Of a DNA stretch of 23,454 nt, positions 1-6,915 are shown in pieces. The notes beneath the pieces are model-generated. The model saw nothing but the letters and a program-made list of their open reading frames with translations. It was not told the DNA's origin and did no database searches. How positions within the stretch are numbered: the stretch's first letter is position 1; each line of letters opens with the position of its first letter. Both the position numbers and the translations under genes were made by a program. Source of the stretch: Euryarchaeota archaeon UBA102 (GTDB taxonomy: Archaea; Thermoplasmatota; Poseidoniia; MGIII; CG-Epi1); assembly GCA_002509225.1 (NCBI GenBank), contig DAHL01000017.1:1-23454 (forward strand). Direction: 5' to 3'.

Positions 1-504
1 ATTACTGGAATTATTTTAGCATCTATTCCATTAGACTTAGCCCTGCATGATACTTATTTCGTAGTAGCGCACTTTCACTACGTAATAATTGGAGGAATAT
101 TATTTGGATTCTACTCTGGAGTATATTATTGGTATCCGAAAGTCACGGGTAGATTAATGAATGAAAAACTAGGAGTGGCGCATTTTGTAACTTCCATGAT
201 ATTCTTTAATCTTGCATTTTACCCAATGCACAATATAGGTTTGATGGGGATGCCTAGAAGATACTCTACATACAGCGAAAGTTTAGGAATAGAAGAATTG
301 AATTATTATGTCAGTATATTTGCAATTCTATTTGGTTTGAGTCAACTTTTCATAGTGGCCAATATGATTTATTCATACAGAAAAGGAGAAGAGGCGGGAG
401 ACAATCCATGGAATGGTTGGAGTTTGGAATGGGTAACTTCCTCACCACCACCTCATAATAGTTTTACAGAAATCCCTACTTTGGAGGTCAAAGAAGATGA
501 GTGA
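1..504 (+). CDS. Cytochrome c oxidase (haem-copper oxidase) subunit I, C-terminal fragment
   Basis: The gene is cut by the left window edge, so only the last 167 residues are visible; frame 1 is open from base 1. Subunit I holds haem a and the haem a3-CuB centre that reduces O2 to water and pumps protons in the cytoplasmic membrane. The diagnostic segment is [13 protein letters not shown] (visible residues 16-28). By family knowledge, His24 of the fragment is the proximal haem a3 ligand and His26 a haem a ligand. Three hydrophobic helices follow, then a hydrophilic tail containing Asn-Pro-Trp-x-Gly-Trp-Ser-Leu-Glu-Trp, typical of A-type oxidases. Its stop overlaps the next start (subunit III) by 8 nt, so the genes form an operon. 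The internal Met at 157 is not a start. Confidence 0.97.
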   Translation: MTGIILASIPLDLALHDTYFVVAHFHYVIIGGILFGFYSGVYYWYPKVTGRLMNEKLGVAHFVTSMIFFNLAFYPMHNIGLMGMPRRYSTYSESLGIEELNYYVSIFAILFGLSQLFIVANMIYSYRKGEEAGDNPWNGWSLEWVTSSPPPHNSFTEIPTLEVKEDE

Positions 505-1306
505 AGAACATATCCACACATCGGCCCCGTTTGTTGCGAGTATGGGGTGTATGTTTATGATGATAGGATTAGCATTAGCAACAAATGGTTATCCTTCATT
601 TTGGTTTGTTTGTTTAGCAGGTGTTGCGATATTAGTAGCTGGATTTATTTCATGGTTATCTGAATATTCGCCACAATATGAAGAAGTTGATGTTGAAATG
701 TATCATTCATATTGGGATACAATACCTATACGAAAATTTGGTACGTGGCTATTTCTACTTAGTGAAATGATGGTCTTTGGAACTCTATTGAGCACATACC
801 TTAGATATCGTGCAGCTGCAGGAGAAGATTGGGCGCCTGCTGCAGATTTGATAAGAGAACACCTAATATTTGGTGTAATCAACACATTTGCCCTACTCTT
901 GAGTAGTTTGACTGTGGTTCTGGCATTGTATGCTACAAAAAGAGGAGATACAAAGCGAGCAACCCGTTATCTGATATGTACTCTTATTTTGGGTACACTT
1001 TTCATAGTTCTTAAACTGTACGAATGGTTTGAAATGATGCACCATGACTTTTCACATATAGATCCAAGATATGAACATGGTTTCTGGGTAGACACTAGTA
1101 TGGAAGGCTCTACATTCTATCTAACTACTGGGACTCATGGTGCGCACGTATTTGTTGGTCTTATTGCATTGTGTTATTTGATATATAAATCGAATAAAGG
1201 AGGATATACAGAAGAATATCACGACACCTTAGAGTACTTTGGACTCTATTGGCACTATGTCGATATAGTGTGGGTGTTCGTTTTCCCATTCTTCTATCTA
1301 TATTGA
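497..1306 (+). CDS. Cytochrome c oxidase subunit III
   Basis: This 269-residue protein has seven predicted membrane helices, the usual size for subunit III of A-type oxidases. Family hallmarks are [15 protein letters not shown] in helix 3 with the conserved Glu, the [16 protein letters not shown] segment in helix 6, and a terminal [19 protein letters not shown] helix. Subunit III carries no redox centre; it stabilises the core and supports proton uptake. The ATG lies inside the last codons of subunit I (8-nt overlap), and subunit IV begins 5 nt after the stop, so translation is probably coupled across the cluster. Identification is secure. The gene symbol is left blank because naming differs (coxC, ctaE) and subunit II is not in the window. 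Confidence 0.97.
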   Translation: MSEEHIHTSAPFVASMGCMFMMIGLALATNGYPSFWFVCLAGVAILVAGFISWLSEYSPQYEEVDVEMYHSYWDTIPIRKFGTWLFLLSEMMVFGTLLSTYLRYRAAAGEDWAPAADLIREHLIFGVINTFALLLSSLTVVLALYATKRGDTKRATRYLICTLILGTLFIVLKLYEWFEMMHHDFSHIDPRYEHGFWVDTSMEGSTFYLTTGTHGAHVFVGLIALCYLIYKSNKGGYTEEYHDTLEYFGLYWHYVDIVWVFVFPFFYLY

Positions 1307-1311
1307 TAAAT

Positions 1312-1680
1312 ATGAATGAAGAAGAGATTGAGAAGGAAGAGATTGAGGAAACTACCGAGCCAGTAGAAGAAGAACATCACGAAGAACATGGAGTGCCTCT
1401 CTTTATCAGAGTATTCGCTTGGCTTGTGTTTTATACATTAATAGAAGTTGGAGCCATACTACAAGAATTCTCATTTTGGACAACCATGGCAATATTGTTC
1501 GGTATAGCCTTCATCAAAGTTTGGTATATTGCGGCATACTTTATGCATCTGAGATGGGATCCCCCGTTAGCTAAGCACACCAGTGTAGTTCCAGTTCTGT
1601 TCTTAGCCATTATGTTTTTGGGTATTGGACTTACCAATCCAGGTGCAGTTGACGATTTCAGAACGCTATGTGGTTTCTAA
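1312..1680 (+). CDS. Prokaryotic cytochrome c oxidase subunit IV
   Basis: This is a small membrane protein of 122 residues. The first 30 or so residues are very Glu-rich with a His cluster (EEHHEEHG). Three hydrophobic helices follow, and the KVWYIAAYFMHLRWD segment (about residues 80-94) is the signature of the small prokaryotic COX4 / CyoD-like subunit. It probably stabilises the oxidase complex. I chose the ATG at 1312, five bases after the subunit III stop. A longer frame opens at 1249, but that extension lies inside the subunit III coding sequence and would be a spurious N-terminus. The 3' end overlaps the convergent DoxX-like gene by 4 nt. The acidic, His-bearing N-terminus is unusually long and could bind metal, which is speculation. 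Confidence 0.88.
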   Translation: MNEEEIEKEEIEETTEPVEEEHHEEHGVPLFIRVFAWLVFYTLIEVGAILQEFSFWTTMAILFGIAFIKVWYIAAYFMHLRWDPPLAKHTSVVPVLFLAIMFLGIGLTNPGAVDDFRTLCGF

Positions 1681-2120
1681 AGAATATAAAAATAGAAACC
1701 TAAAATTGATATTGTAAAATAAGGAACTAACGAAGCTGCGCCCTCGTAGTTTTTACTTATTCTTTGGCCAAACATCAGGATGCAAAGGGAAAATGAGCAA
1801 AACATAGTGCCGAGTAGGCCGACTGAATGGCCGTCTCTAAACAATATCCATAAAATTCCTAATGCAGACAACCCACCTCCCAATATTTCTAAAATAGTTA
1901 CTACAAACAGGCCGACATGTAAACTGCTTGCTAACGGTGTGTTTTCAAATTGTTTAGACATCCAATCGAGTTCGGAATTCCAATTTAGAATTTTATCTAT
2001 GCCTGATTGAAGAAAAATAGTTGCCAGAAAAGCGGAAATTGTCATTCGTAAAATATCTAAATAAAGAAAGTTTTTATCAAAAAATATTAAGCCGTCTGAG
2101 AGAAATTCTAATGAAGCCAT
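1677..2120 (-). CDS. DoxX-like four-helix membrane protein
   Basis: This 147-residue protein is almost entirely hydrophobic with four predicted helices. The segment FLQSGIDKILNW around residues 36-47 resembles the start of the DoxX / DoxD-like and MauE-like superfamily ('AGxxKL' region), and the ILGGG motif (about residues 98-102) is also typical. Members are associated with terminal oxidases, thiosulfate:quinone oxidoreductase and disulfide or redox maturation; the exact substrate here is unknown. It lies 28 nt downstream of the Sco gene on the same strand, so co-transcription with an oxidase copper chaperone is likely. That favours a role in oxidase assembly or redox handling. Its stop overlaps the stop of oxidase subunit IV from the opposite strand by 4 nt. 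Confidence 0.7.
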   Translation of the reverse strand: MASLEFLSDGLIFFDKNFLYLDILRMTISAFLATIFLQSGIDKILNWNSELDWMSKQFENTPLASSLHVGLFVVTILEILGGGLSALGILWILFRDGHSVGLLGTMFCSFSLCILMFGQRISKNYEGAASLVPYFTISILGFYFYIL

Positions 2121-2148
2121 GAAAGCAAATAAAAAAAGAGATACTTAA

Positions 2149-2754
2149 CTATTCTTGAAGTATGATTTCAATATCGTGAACAAGATAGGTTGGAGACCAA
2201 TCAATGCCTGTAAAGAGTGATCTTTTCCTTAAATCTTTATCTAAAATAAAAACAGCAGGGTTGTGTAAGACGTTGTAATTTGTGTTGTTGTTTGAATCGG
2301 AATTTTGAGGTACGACCCAGATGCCGAAATCATCCCAGACTGGCTTTAGAGAAGTCCAATTACCAGTAAGGTGTGGCCAAGTAATGTTATTTTGTGAAGT
2401 AAAATTAGTGAGTGCGGATGGTGTATCTCTAAATGGATCGACAGAGATGGAAATAATAGATACGTTAGCTTCTAAATCTGGACCCAAAGACGTGCTCAGA
2501 TTTTTGAGTAAATGAGTTGTTGGAAGACAAGTATCACTACAGTGGGTAAAAATGAATGACACGACCAAAATATTACCTTCGAAGGAAGTGAAATTAATTG
2601 ATTCATTGTGTTGATTGGTTAACTGAAAATTTGGAGTTGGGGCTGGTGGACTTAATTCAGTACCCCAAAAGCCAGAATCTTGACTTTCATCCAAACAGCC
2701 AGATGATATAATCGAGAATGTAATGAGAAAAATAGAAAAACTAGATGCCTTCAC
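2149..2754 (-). CDS. Sco1/SenC/PrrC-family copper chaperone lipoprotein
   Basis: This 201-residue thioredoxin-fold protein would deliver copper to, or reduce, the CuA or CuB site of cytochrome c oxidase. The start is GTG. Residues 1-20 form a hydrophobic signal ending in a lipobox-like Ser-Ser-Gly-Cys, so Cys20 is a probable lipid anchor. Residues 30-60 hold the Pro-rich linker and first strand. The copper motif Cys-x3-Cys (CSDTC, Cys72 and Cys76) follows the VVSFIFTHC strand. The third ligand, His164, lies in NVLHNPAVFILD, the usual Sco position. Many Asn/Ser residues and N-x-S/T sequons fit an exported glycosylated protein. It is transcribed divergently from the hydroxylase gene and is beside the oxidase genes it would serve. 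Confidence 0.93.
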   Translation of the reverse strand: MKASSFSIFLITFSIISSGCLDESQDSGFWGTELSPPAPTPNFQLTNQHNESINFTSFEGNILVVSFIFTHCSDTCLPTTHLLKNLSTSLGPDLEANVSIISISVDPFRDTPSALTNFTSQNNITWPHLTGNWTSLKPVWDDFGIWVVPQNSDSNNNTNYNVLHNPAVFILDKDLRKRSLFTGIDWSPTYLVHDIEIILQE

Positions 2755-2773
2755 AAATGGTCAAATCGGTAGT

Positions 2774-2798
2774 AGTAAAAATGAATTTGCTAATTTAG
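2774..2798. promoter_or_regulatory. Divergent promoter region, sco / aromatic hydroxylase
   Basis: The short spacer between the two divergent genes carries two AT-rich TATA-like elements. CTAATTTAG (about 2790-2798) lies some 25 nt before 2817-2820 for plus-strand transcription. TCATTTTTAC, read on the minus strand (about 2774-2783), lies about 25 nt before the GTG start of the Sco gene. The positions suit archaeal TATA boxes, but the base matches are loose. Confidence 0.4.
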
Positions 2799-2846
2799 AG
2801 TGGGCGCTATGCTTTTGTGTTCTTTCTACATTGGGGTTTTGATACA

Positions 2847-3833
2847 ATGCATGAAGAGTATGCTGATGTGGGAGAAGGTGTAAGTGAAGATACTAATGAA
2901 GCTAATTCAGCAGTTAGAATAGAAGGGGGTAATGTGTTTGTAGAATTGGATCCCGATCACCCTGGATTCAAAGATAAAGAATATCGTGAACGAAGAAATG
3001 AAATTGCTAAGATTGCAATTGAATGGAACGAAATGTCTATGCAGGAAAGAAGAACTATGAAAATTCCTGAGGCCCCATATAGTGAAGCTGAACATGACGT
3101 GTGGAAAGCGATAATGGAACGTATGGAACCTGCTCAAGAAAAATATGCGTGTAAAGAATATTTAGAATATGCACGTAAACTTAAACTTCCGAAAGATAGA
3201 ATACCGCAACTTCAAGAAGTTAGTGAAAAATTAGAAGATATTACCGGCTTTAGACAAGAGCCAGTTGGTGGGTTAGTTCATCCTAAAACATTTCATACTG
3301 CACTAGCGAATAAAGTATTTTTATCTACTCAATACATAAGACATTCATCGAATCCATTTTACACGCCCGAACCTGATGTTGTACATGAATTAGTAGGGCA
3401 CACTGCAATGCTAGCGGTTGAAAAATGGGCTGAATTGAATATGCTCTTTGGAAAAGCAGATATGCGCACAGAAAGTGAAGAGGCGATTAAGAGATTGGGG
3501 ACGGTGTATTGGTTTACAATGGAATTTGGAGTTTGCAGAGAGGGCGATGATGTCAAAGCAGTGGGACCGGGGTTACTATCTTCATATGGTGAAATGGAAC
3601 ACGCTTGCACAGGTGGGGCTTATTGTGGTAAAGAAGATGCTTGTGTATGTGATCCACATGTGGAATATCGTAAATATAATTTCGAAGAAATGGAAACTCG
3701 ACCATATGATGTAACGAAATACCAGCCCATATTATATTTAGCAGATTCATTTGAAAAGATGTATGAAGATATTTCAGAATTTGTTACTAAATGGGGAACG
3801 GATGAAGATCCTAGAAAAGAAATACATCAATAA
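2847..3833 (+). CDS. Pterin-dependent aromatic amino acid hydroxylase (phenylalanine 4-hydroxylase-like)
   Basis: A non-haem iron enzyme that uses tetrahydropterin and O2 to hydroxylate an aromatic amino acid, most likely Phe to Tyr; 328 residues from the ATG at 2847. The facial triad is clear: His180 and His185 in HELVGH, then Glu226 in YWFTMEFGVCRE. The 46-residue spacing from first His to Glu matches bacterial enzymes as I recall them. GPGLLSSYGE and the terminal YQPILYLADSFEKM are further family segments. It lacks an obvious ACT regulatory domain; the acidic N-terminal stretch (1-70) is poorly conserved. Odd feature: a Cys-rich insertion at 252-271 (Cys254, 260, 266, 268, flanked by His252 and His271) just after the SSYGE motif. 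A GTG at 2817 would add ten residues and sits where a leaderless transcript could start, so the start is uncertain. The next gene overlaps by 32 nt. Confidence 0.93.
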   Translation: MHEEYADVGEGVSEDTNEANSAVRIEGGNVFVELDPDHPGFKDKEYRERRNEIAKIAIEWNEMSMQERRTMKIPEAPYSEAEHDVWKAIMERMEPAQEKYACKEYLEYARKLKLPKDRIPQLQEVSEKLEDITGFRQEPVGGLVHPKTFHTALANKVFLSTQYIRHSSNPFYTPEPDVVHELVGHTAMLAVEKWAELNMLFGKADMRTESEEAIKRLGTVYWFTMEFGVCREGDDVKAVGPGLLSSYGEMEHACTGGAYCGKEDACVCDPHVEYRKYNFEEMETRPYDVTKYQPILYLADSFEKMYEDISEFVTKWGTDEDPRKEIHQ

Positions 3834-4689
3834 AATAAGAGTTGGAATAGTAATTCTTGCTCTTACATTATACATACCATCTTCTAGTCTAGCAGAGCCG
3901 AGTCCTATGCGGTATGAATACCATGGCGATCCAATTATTTCTATCAATATGACCTACAATTCAGGACCGGGTGGTGGAGATTCATTTGAAGGGGAAATAA
4001 TTTTAGAATTGTTTATACAATGGGCACCAACAACTGTTAATAATTTTATAGAATTGATAAATCAATCTTTTTTTGATGGGATATTTTATCATAGAGTAAT
4101 AGATGATTTTGTAATACAGAGTGGAGATGATAGTTGTGTAGAAGTGGGGGCATATCCTGTAACAAATCCAGATTGTGGTGAAGGGGGGTCTGAACAAAAT
4201 ATACCTTTTGAATCGCATGAAAATCTAACACATATAGATGGAGCAATCGGTATGGCACGAGGAGTAGAAGCCGATTCGGCAACTAGTCAATTCTATATTT
4301 GCGATGGACCTCAACATGGACTTGATAATGGAAATCGGACTTTGGAGGATGATCCTGGATATGCAGTCTTTGGTGTTGTACGAGAAGGGATGGAATTGGT
4401 ACAAATGGCAGCAGCAGTACCAACTACTAATGATCCGGATGGAGATGGAAGTGCACCAAGAGCTAGTGGTGGCCCAGATAGACCGTTGTATGAAGTTCAC
4501 ATAAATTCAATAACGATAATTGGCTTTGTTGGAGATAATATAACTGTAGAAATAGAGGATGAGAAACCGATATCAGCTATATTTATTTTACAGATTACGA
4601 CGATATCGATTGTCACGTGTATAGCAATATGCGTGCTTCTAAACAAATGGTTTGGAATTAATATAATGCACTATATTATGTATAAGTAA
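3802..4689 (+). CDS. Exported, membrane-tethered cyclophilin-type peptidyl-prolyl isomerase
   Basis: A 295-residue protein with a signal peptide (1-31, hydrophobic core 13-29, cleavage plausible after SSSLA), a cyclophilin domain (about 45-240) and a C-terminal transmembrane helix (258-280) with a short tail. Catalytic cyclophilin residues appear in FYHRVIDDFVIQSGD (Arg98, Phe103, Gln106), with MARG, ATSQFYIC and YAVFGVV following in order. It would catalyse proline isomerisation during folding of secreted proteins outside the membrane. An acidic Asp/Gly loop (211-228, DPDGDG) inserted before the last strand looks calcium-binding. The ATG at 3802 is chosen because it starts the signal peptide; upstream in-frame starts at 3751 (TTG) and 3763 only lengthen the N-terminus within the hydroxylase gene. 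It overlaps that gene by 32 nt, and the next gene begins 1 nt after its stop. Confidence 0.92.
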   Translation: MKILEKKYINKIRVGIVILALTLYIPSSSLAEPSPMRYEYHGDPIISINMTYNSGPGGGDSFEGEIILELFIQWAPTTVNNFIELINQSFFDGIFYHRVIDDFVIQSGDDSCVEVGAYPVTNPDCGEGGSEQNIPFESHENLTHIDGAIGMARGVEADSATSQFYICDGPQHGLDNGNRTLEDDPGYAVFGVVREGMELVQMAAAVPTTNDPDGDGSAPRASGGPDRPLYEVHINSITIIGFVGDNITVEIEDEKPISAIFILQITTISIVTCIAICVLLNKWFGINIMHYIMYK

Positions 4690-4690
4690 G

Positions 4691-5368
4691 ATGTTAGAAT
4701 ACCTAATCAAAGCTAATGTGTTGGGAATGATTTTATTTTTTATTCCAGCGTTTTATATATTTATTAGAATTAATGCTCCGATAGAAAATGAATTAATTGA
4801 AAGAAAATTATACTTGGCCTGTGGTGCAGGAGCTATATTTGGATCTATAGCAGAAGCGATGATTTTAGCAGGGGGGTTGAAAACTAATAGTGAAGAAATT
4901 GGTTTTAGTTCTCTAATTTTTGTAACGCCATTGATAACAATGACATTACTATATTTGAGTGTTAATTTCAAAACATTTAGAGAAGATAACTATGCAGGAT
5001 ATTATGCTGCAGGTGTAGGATTATTCTATGGAGCATCAAAAGAATTTTGGAATCTATGGGTATTGGAAACCAACATAGATGGATTGAGTATTGGAGATAA
5101 CCTAGTTGATCTTTTGATGGGGACCTCGTTTGTAATTCTAATGGGTGGATGTGGACTGTGGATGGGAGAGGCTTGTAGGATTGAAAAAAATAAACTCAGA
5201 ATGTTTGGAAGATTGACAATGCTTTGTATGTTTATGAATTTCTTATTAGTTAGCTCTATCGAAATGACGTCTATGTTGGTTGATTACGCAGCTATAGTAA
5301 CTGTAGCCATAGTAGGGGTTTCTCTATTATATAGAGGTCAAGTAAATTTACAAAAAATTAAGAGATAG
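4691..5368 (+). CDS. Seven-helix membrane protein of unknown function
   Basis: I do not recognise a family for this 225-residue protein. Hydrophobicity suggests seven helices (about 8-25, 41-63, 75-95, 102-126, 141-160, 174-195, 202-220) with short loops. Distinctive polar-in-membrane residues are FGSIAEAMILAGG in helix 2 (Glu), YGASKEFWNLWVL in helix 4 (Lys-Glu and two Trp) and GGCGLWMGEACR after helix 5. It lacks the retinal-binding Lys in the last helix, so it is not a rhodopsin. The ATG follows the cyclophilin stop by 1 nt, making a hydroxylase-cyclophilin-membrane protein operon. Its 3' end overlaps the convergent 42-residue gene by 11 nt. Membrane location is well supported; function is not. 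Confidence 0.8.
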   Translation: MLEYLIKANVLGMILFFIPAFYIFIRINAPIENELIERKLYLACGAGAIFGSIAEAMILAGGLKTNSEEIGFSSLIFVTPLITMTLLYLSVNFKTFREDNYAGYYAAGVGLFYGASKEFWNLWVLETNIDGLSIGDNLVDLLMGTSFVILMGGCGLWMGEACRIEKNKLRMFGRLTMLCMFMNFLLVSSIEMTSMLVDYAAIVTVAIVGVSLLYRGQVNLQKIKR

Positions 5369-5486
5369 TTAAATCTTTGACATTGTAAGTCTCGGAGTTT
5401 TTATCGATATATTCTATTAAGTCTGAAACGTGTGGAGATTCCAATAGTATTTCTCCAGTATCGTGATCTACAATCCTAAAAGGCAT
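5358..5486 (-). CDS. Small 42-residue protein, hypothetical
   Basis: A short acidic protein beginning MPFRIVDHDTGEILLE and ending in NVKDLTIS. The pattern suggests a beta hairpin around a DxxTGE turn followed by a helix (HVSDLIEYIDKN), a compact beta-beta-alpha fold. I recognise no family. The ATG at 5486 is chosen over the more upstream ATG at 5543 because a clear TATATA lies 25-30 nt before 5486, the spacing expected for leaderless archaeal transcripts. The region between 5487 and 5543, if translated, would give a Cys/Arg/Phe-rich segment unlike the rest. The gene is divergent from thyA, and its 3' end overlaps the 7-TM gene by 11 nt. Confidence 0.6.
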   Translation of the reverse strand: MPFRIVDHDTGEILLESPHVSDLIEYIDKNSETYNVKDLTIS

Positions 5487-5510
5487 TCTTACAGACAGAC
5501 GACATGTGAA

Positions 5511-5516
5511 TATATA
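5511..5516 (-). promoter_or_regulatory. TATA box for the 42-residue gene
   Basis: TATATA, read on the minus strand within AAACTATATATTC, has its centre about 27 nt upstream of the ATG at 5486. This is the ideal archaeal TATA-to-start distance for a leaderless mRNA and is the basis for the start choice. Confidence 0.6.
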
Positions 5517-5542
5517 GTTTGCGTGAAATTTAGACGAAAGCA

Positions 5543-5550
5543 TTAATTTA
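5543..5550 (+). promoter_or_regulatory. TATA-like box for thyA
   Basis: TTAATTTA has its centre about 24 nt upstream of the GTG start at 5570, so a leaderless or near-leaderless thyA-folA transcript is plausible. An AGGTGA sequence just before the GTG (5563-5568) could serve as a ribosome binding site if a short leader exists, although its spacing of one base is too tight for a normal one. Confidence 0.45.
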
Positions 5551-5569
5551 CTAGCCTCGTTTAGGTGAC

Positions 5570-6448
5570 GTGAAAGTCTACATTGATACAGTTAAGGAAG
5601 TTTTAGAAAGGGGAGTTAGAAAGGAAAATAGAACGGGAGTAGATACTATTTCTGCATTCAATATAAATTACACAATAGACATGGATAATGGATTTCCATT
5701 ATTAACAACTAAGGAGATATCTTGGAAAAATATAGTTGTTGAAAATCTATGGTTTTTGTCTGGGGATCGAAACATAAGATTGTTACAAAAACACGGATGT
5801 AAATTTTGGGATCCGTGGGCAGATGAAGAGGGTTATGTGCCGAGTGCGTATGGAAATTTTTGGAGACAATATCCTGTACATGATAATGGTGAAGTTTCTT
5901 TCAATGATCAAATAAAATACGTATTAGAGCAATTGAAAACGAATCCTATGAGTAGGCGGATGGTAGTTAGTGCGTGGGCTCCCGGTAATGCTCAAACAAG
6001 TGCCCTTCCTCCGTGTCATTTATTGTTCATATTCAATGTTCAAAAAGATGTGAATGGAGAATCACGACTATGCGTTCATCTGACTCAGCGAAGTTGCGAT
6101 GTGGCGTTGGGCGTACCTTACAACATTGCAGGATATTCATTTCTTTTACATCTTTTTTCAAAGTTGACTGGAATAAAGCCTGGAACGTTTGGACATACAT
6201 TGGTTGATGCTCACATATACACATCTAAACCTGATGGTAGTATGGCAGAATATGATCACATAGTTGGGCTTAAAGAACAGATAAAGCGTATTCCGAAAAA
6301 ATTACCAACACTAAAAATAGATGATGAGATAAAAACATTAGAAGATGTAATGGAGCTTCTGGAAGCAGATACAGACACGCTATTATCTAAATTTAAATTA
6401 GAGAATTATAAACCTGAACCAGGAATAAAATTCAAGGTTGCTGTATAA
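5570..6448 (+). CDS. thyA: Thymidylate synthase, ThyA type
   Basis: Converts dUMP plus methylene-tetrahydrofolate to dTMP and dihydrofolate. At 292 residues it is somewhat longer than the 264 of the E. coli enzyme, with extra sequence mainly in the C-terminal quarter. Family blocks in order are RTGVDTISAFNINY, FPLLTTKEISWKNIVVENLW, FWDPWA, YGNFWRQYP, NPMSRRMVVSAWAP, the active-site Cys149 in LPPCHLLF, QRSCDVALGVPYNIAGYSFL and GHTLVDAHIYT. The start is GTG. It is coupled to folA by a TAATG overlap (stop and start share 1 nt), which makes biochemical sense because ThyA produces the dihydrofolate that DHFR reduces. It is the classical folate-oxidising enzyme rather than flavin-dependent ThyX, suggesting bacterial-type tetrahydrofolate metabolism and possibly past transfer. 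Confidence 0.97.
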   Translation: MKVYIDTVKEVLERGVRKENRTGVDTISAFNINYTIDMDNGFPLLTTKEISWKNIVVENLWFLSGDRNIRLLQKHGCKFWDPWADEEGYVPSAYGNFWRQYPVHDNGEVSFNDQIKYVLEQLKTNPMSRRMVVSAWAPGNAQTSALPPCHLLFIFNVQKDVNGESRLCVHLTQRSCDVALGVPYNIAGYSFLLHLFSKLTGIKPGTFGHTLVDAHIYTSKPDGSMAEYDHIVGLKEQIKRIPKKLPTLKIDDEIKTLEDVMELLEADTDTLLSKFKLENYKPEPGIKFKVAV

Positions 6449-6915
6449 TGAAAGGAATAATTGTAGCAGTTAATCCGAATAGAGTAATAGGGTGTATGGG
6501 AGATATACCGTGGCATTATTCAGAAGATTTGAAGAGATTTAAGAAATTGACAGTGGGCAATACTGTGATAATGGGAAGAAAAACGTGGGAATCTTTGCCA
6601 ATAAAACCACTTCCTGAAAGAAGAAATATTGTGATTACAAGTCAACAAATAGAGGGAGTTGAATGTTTCAAAGAGATAAAGAAAGCGTTAGCGAAATCTG
6701 AAGGTGATGTTTGGTTTATAGGTGGTGCAGGAATATATGAAGAAGCGTTGGAATATGCAGATAAAATAGACATGACCTTGGTGCCTGATTTAGTTGATGA
6801 GGATGGGTGCGTATATTTTCCAAAAATACCAGAAGATGAATGGGAAGAGATAATGTCTAAAGAAAATGAAGATAATTCGAAATTGATACAGAAAATATTT
6901 GTTAGGATTATTTAG
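6448..6915 (+). CDS. folA: Dihydrofolate reductase
   Basis: This 155-residue enzyme reduces dihydrofolate to tetrahydrofolate with NADPH. Family landmarks are VNPNRVIGCMGDIPWHYSEDLKRFK, in which Asp27 is at the position of the catalytic Asp27 of E. coli DHFR, then VIMGRKTWESLP for NADPH binding, NIVITSQ, and VWFIGGAGIYEEALEYAD with the Gly-Gly turn. Length matches bacterial chromosomal enzymes. It starts on the last base of the thyA stop codon. Besides closing the thymidylate cycle, such an enzyme could help regenerate reduced pterin for the hydroxylase gene upstream; that link is inference. The 3' end overlaps the convergent archaeosortase gene by 8 nt. Confidence 0.96.
   Translation: MKGIIVAVNPNRVIGCMGDIPWHYSEDLKRFKKLTVGNTVIMGRKTWESLPIKPLPERRNIVITSQQIEGVECFKEIKKALAKSEGDVWFIGGAGIYEEALEYADKIDMTLVPDLVDEDGCVYFPKIPEDEWEEIMSKENEDNSKLIQKIFVRII

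Noticed and set aside
1249..1311. Upstream start of oxidase subunit IV inside subunit III
   Set aside because: The segment is the shifted frame of the conserved YWHYVDIVW region; the ATG at 1312 has normal operon spacing.
2817..2846. GTG at 2817 as the start of the aromatic hydroxylase
   Set aside because: It adds ten hydrophobic residues not expected in the family. The TATA-like element at 2790-2798 keeps it possible, so it is noted as an alternative rather than used.
4691..5368. Microbial rhodopsin
   Set aside because: Seven helices are present, but the last helix (DYAAIVTVAIVGVSLLY) has no Schiff-base Lys and helix 3 lacks the proton-acceptor motif.
5487..5543. 19-residue N-terminal extension of the 42-residue protein
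   Set aside because: The TATA box lies inside this stretch, so a transcript from it could not encode the extension; the extra residues also differ in character.
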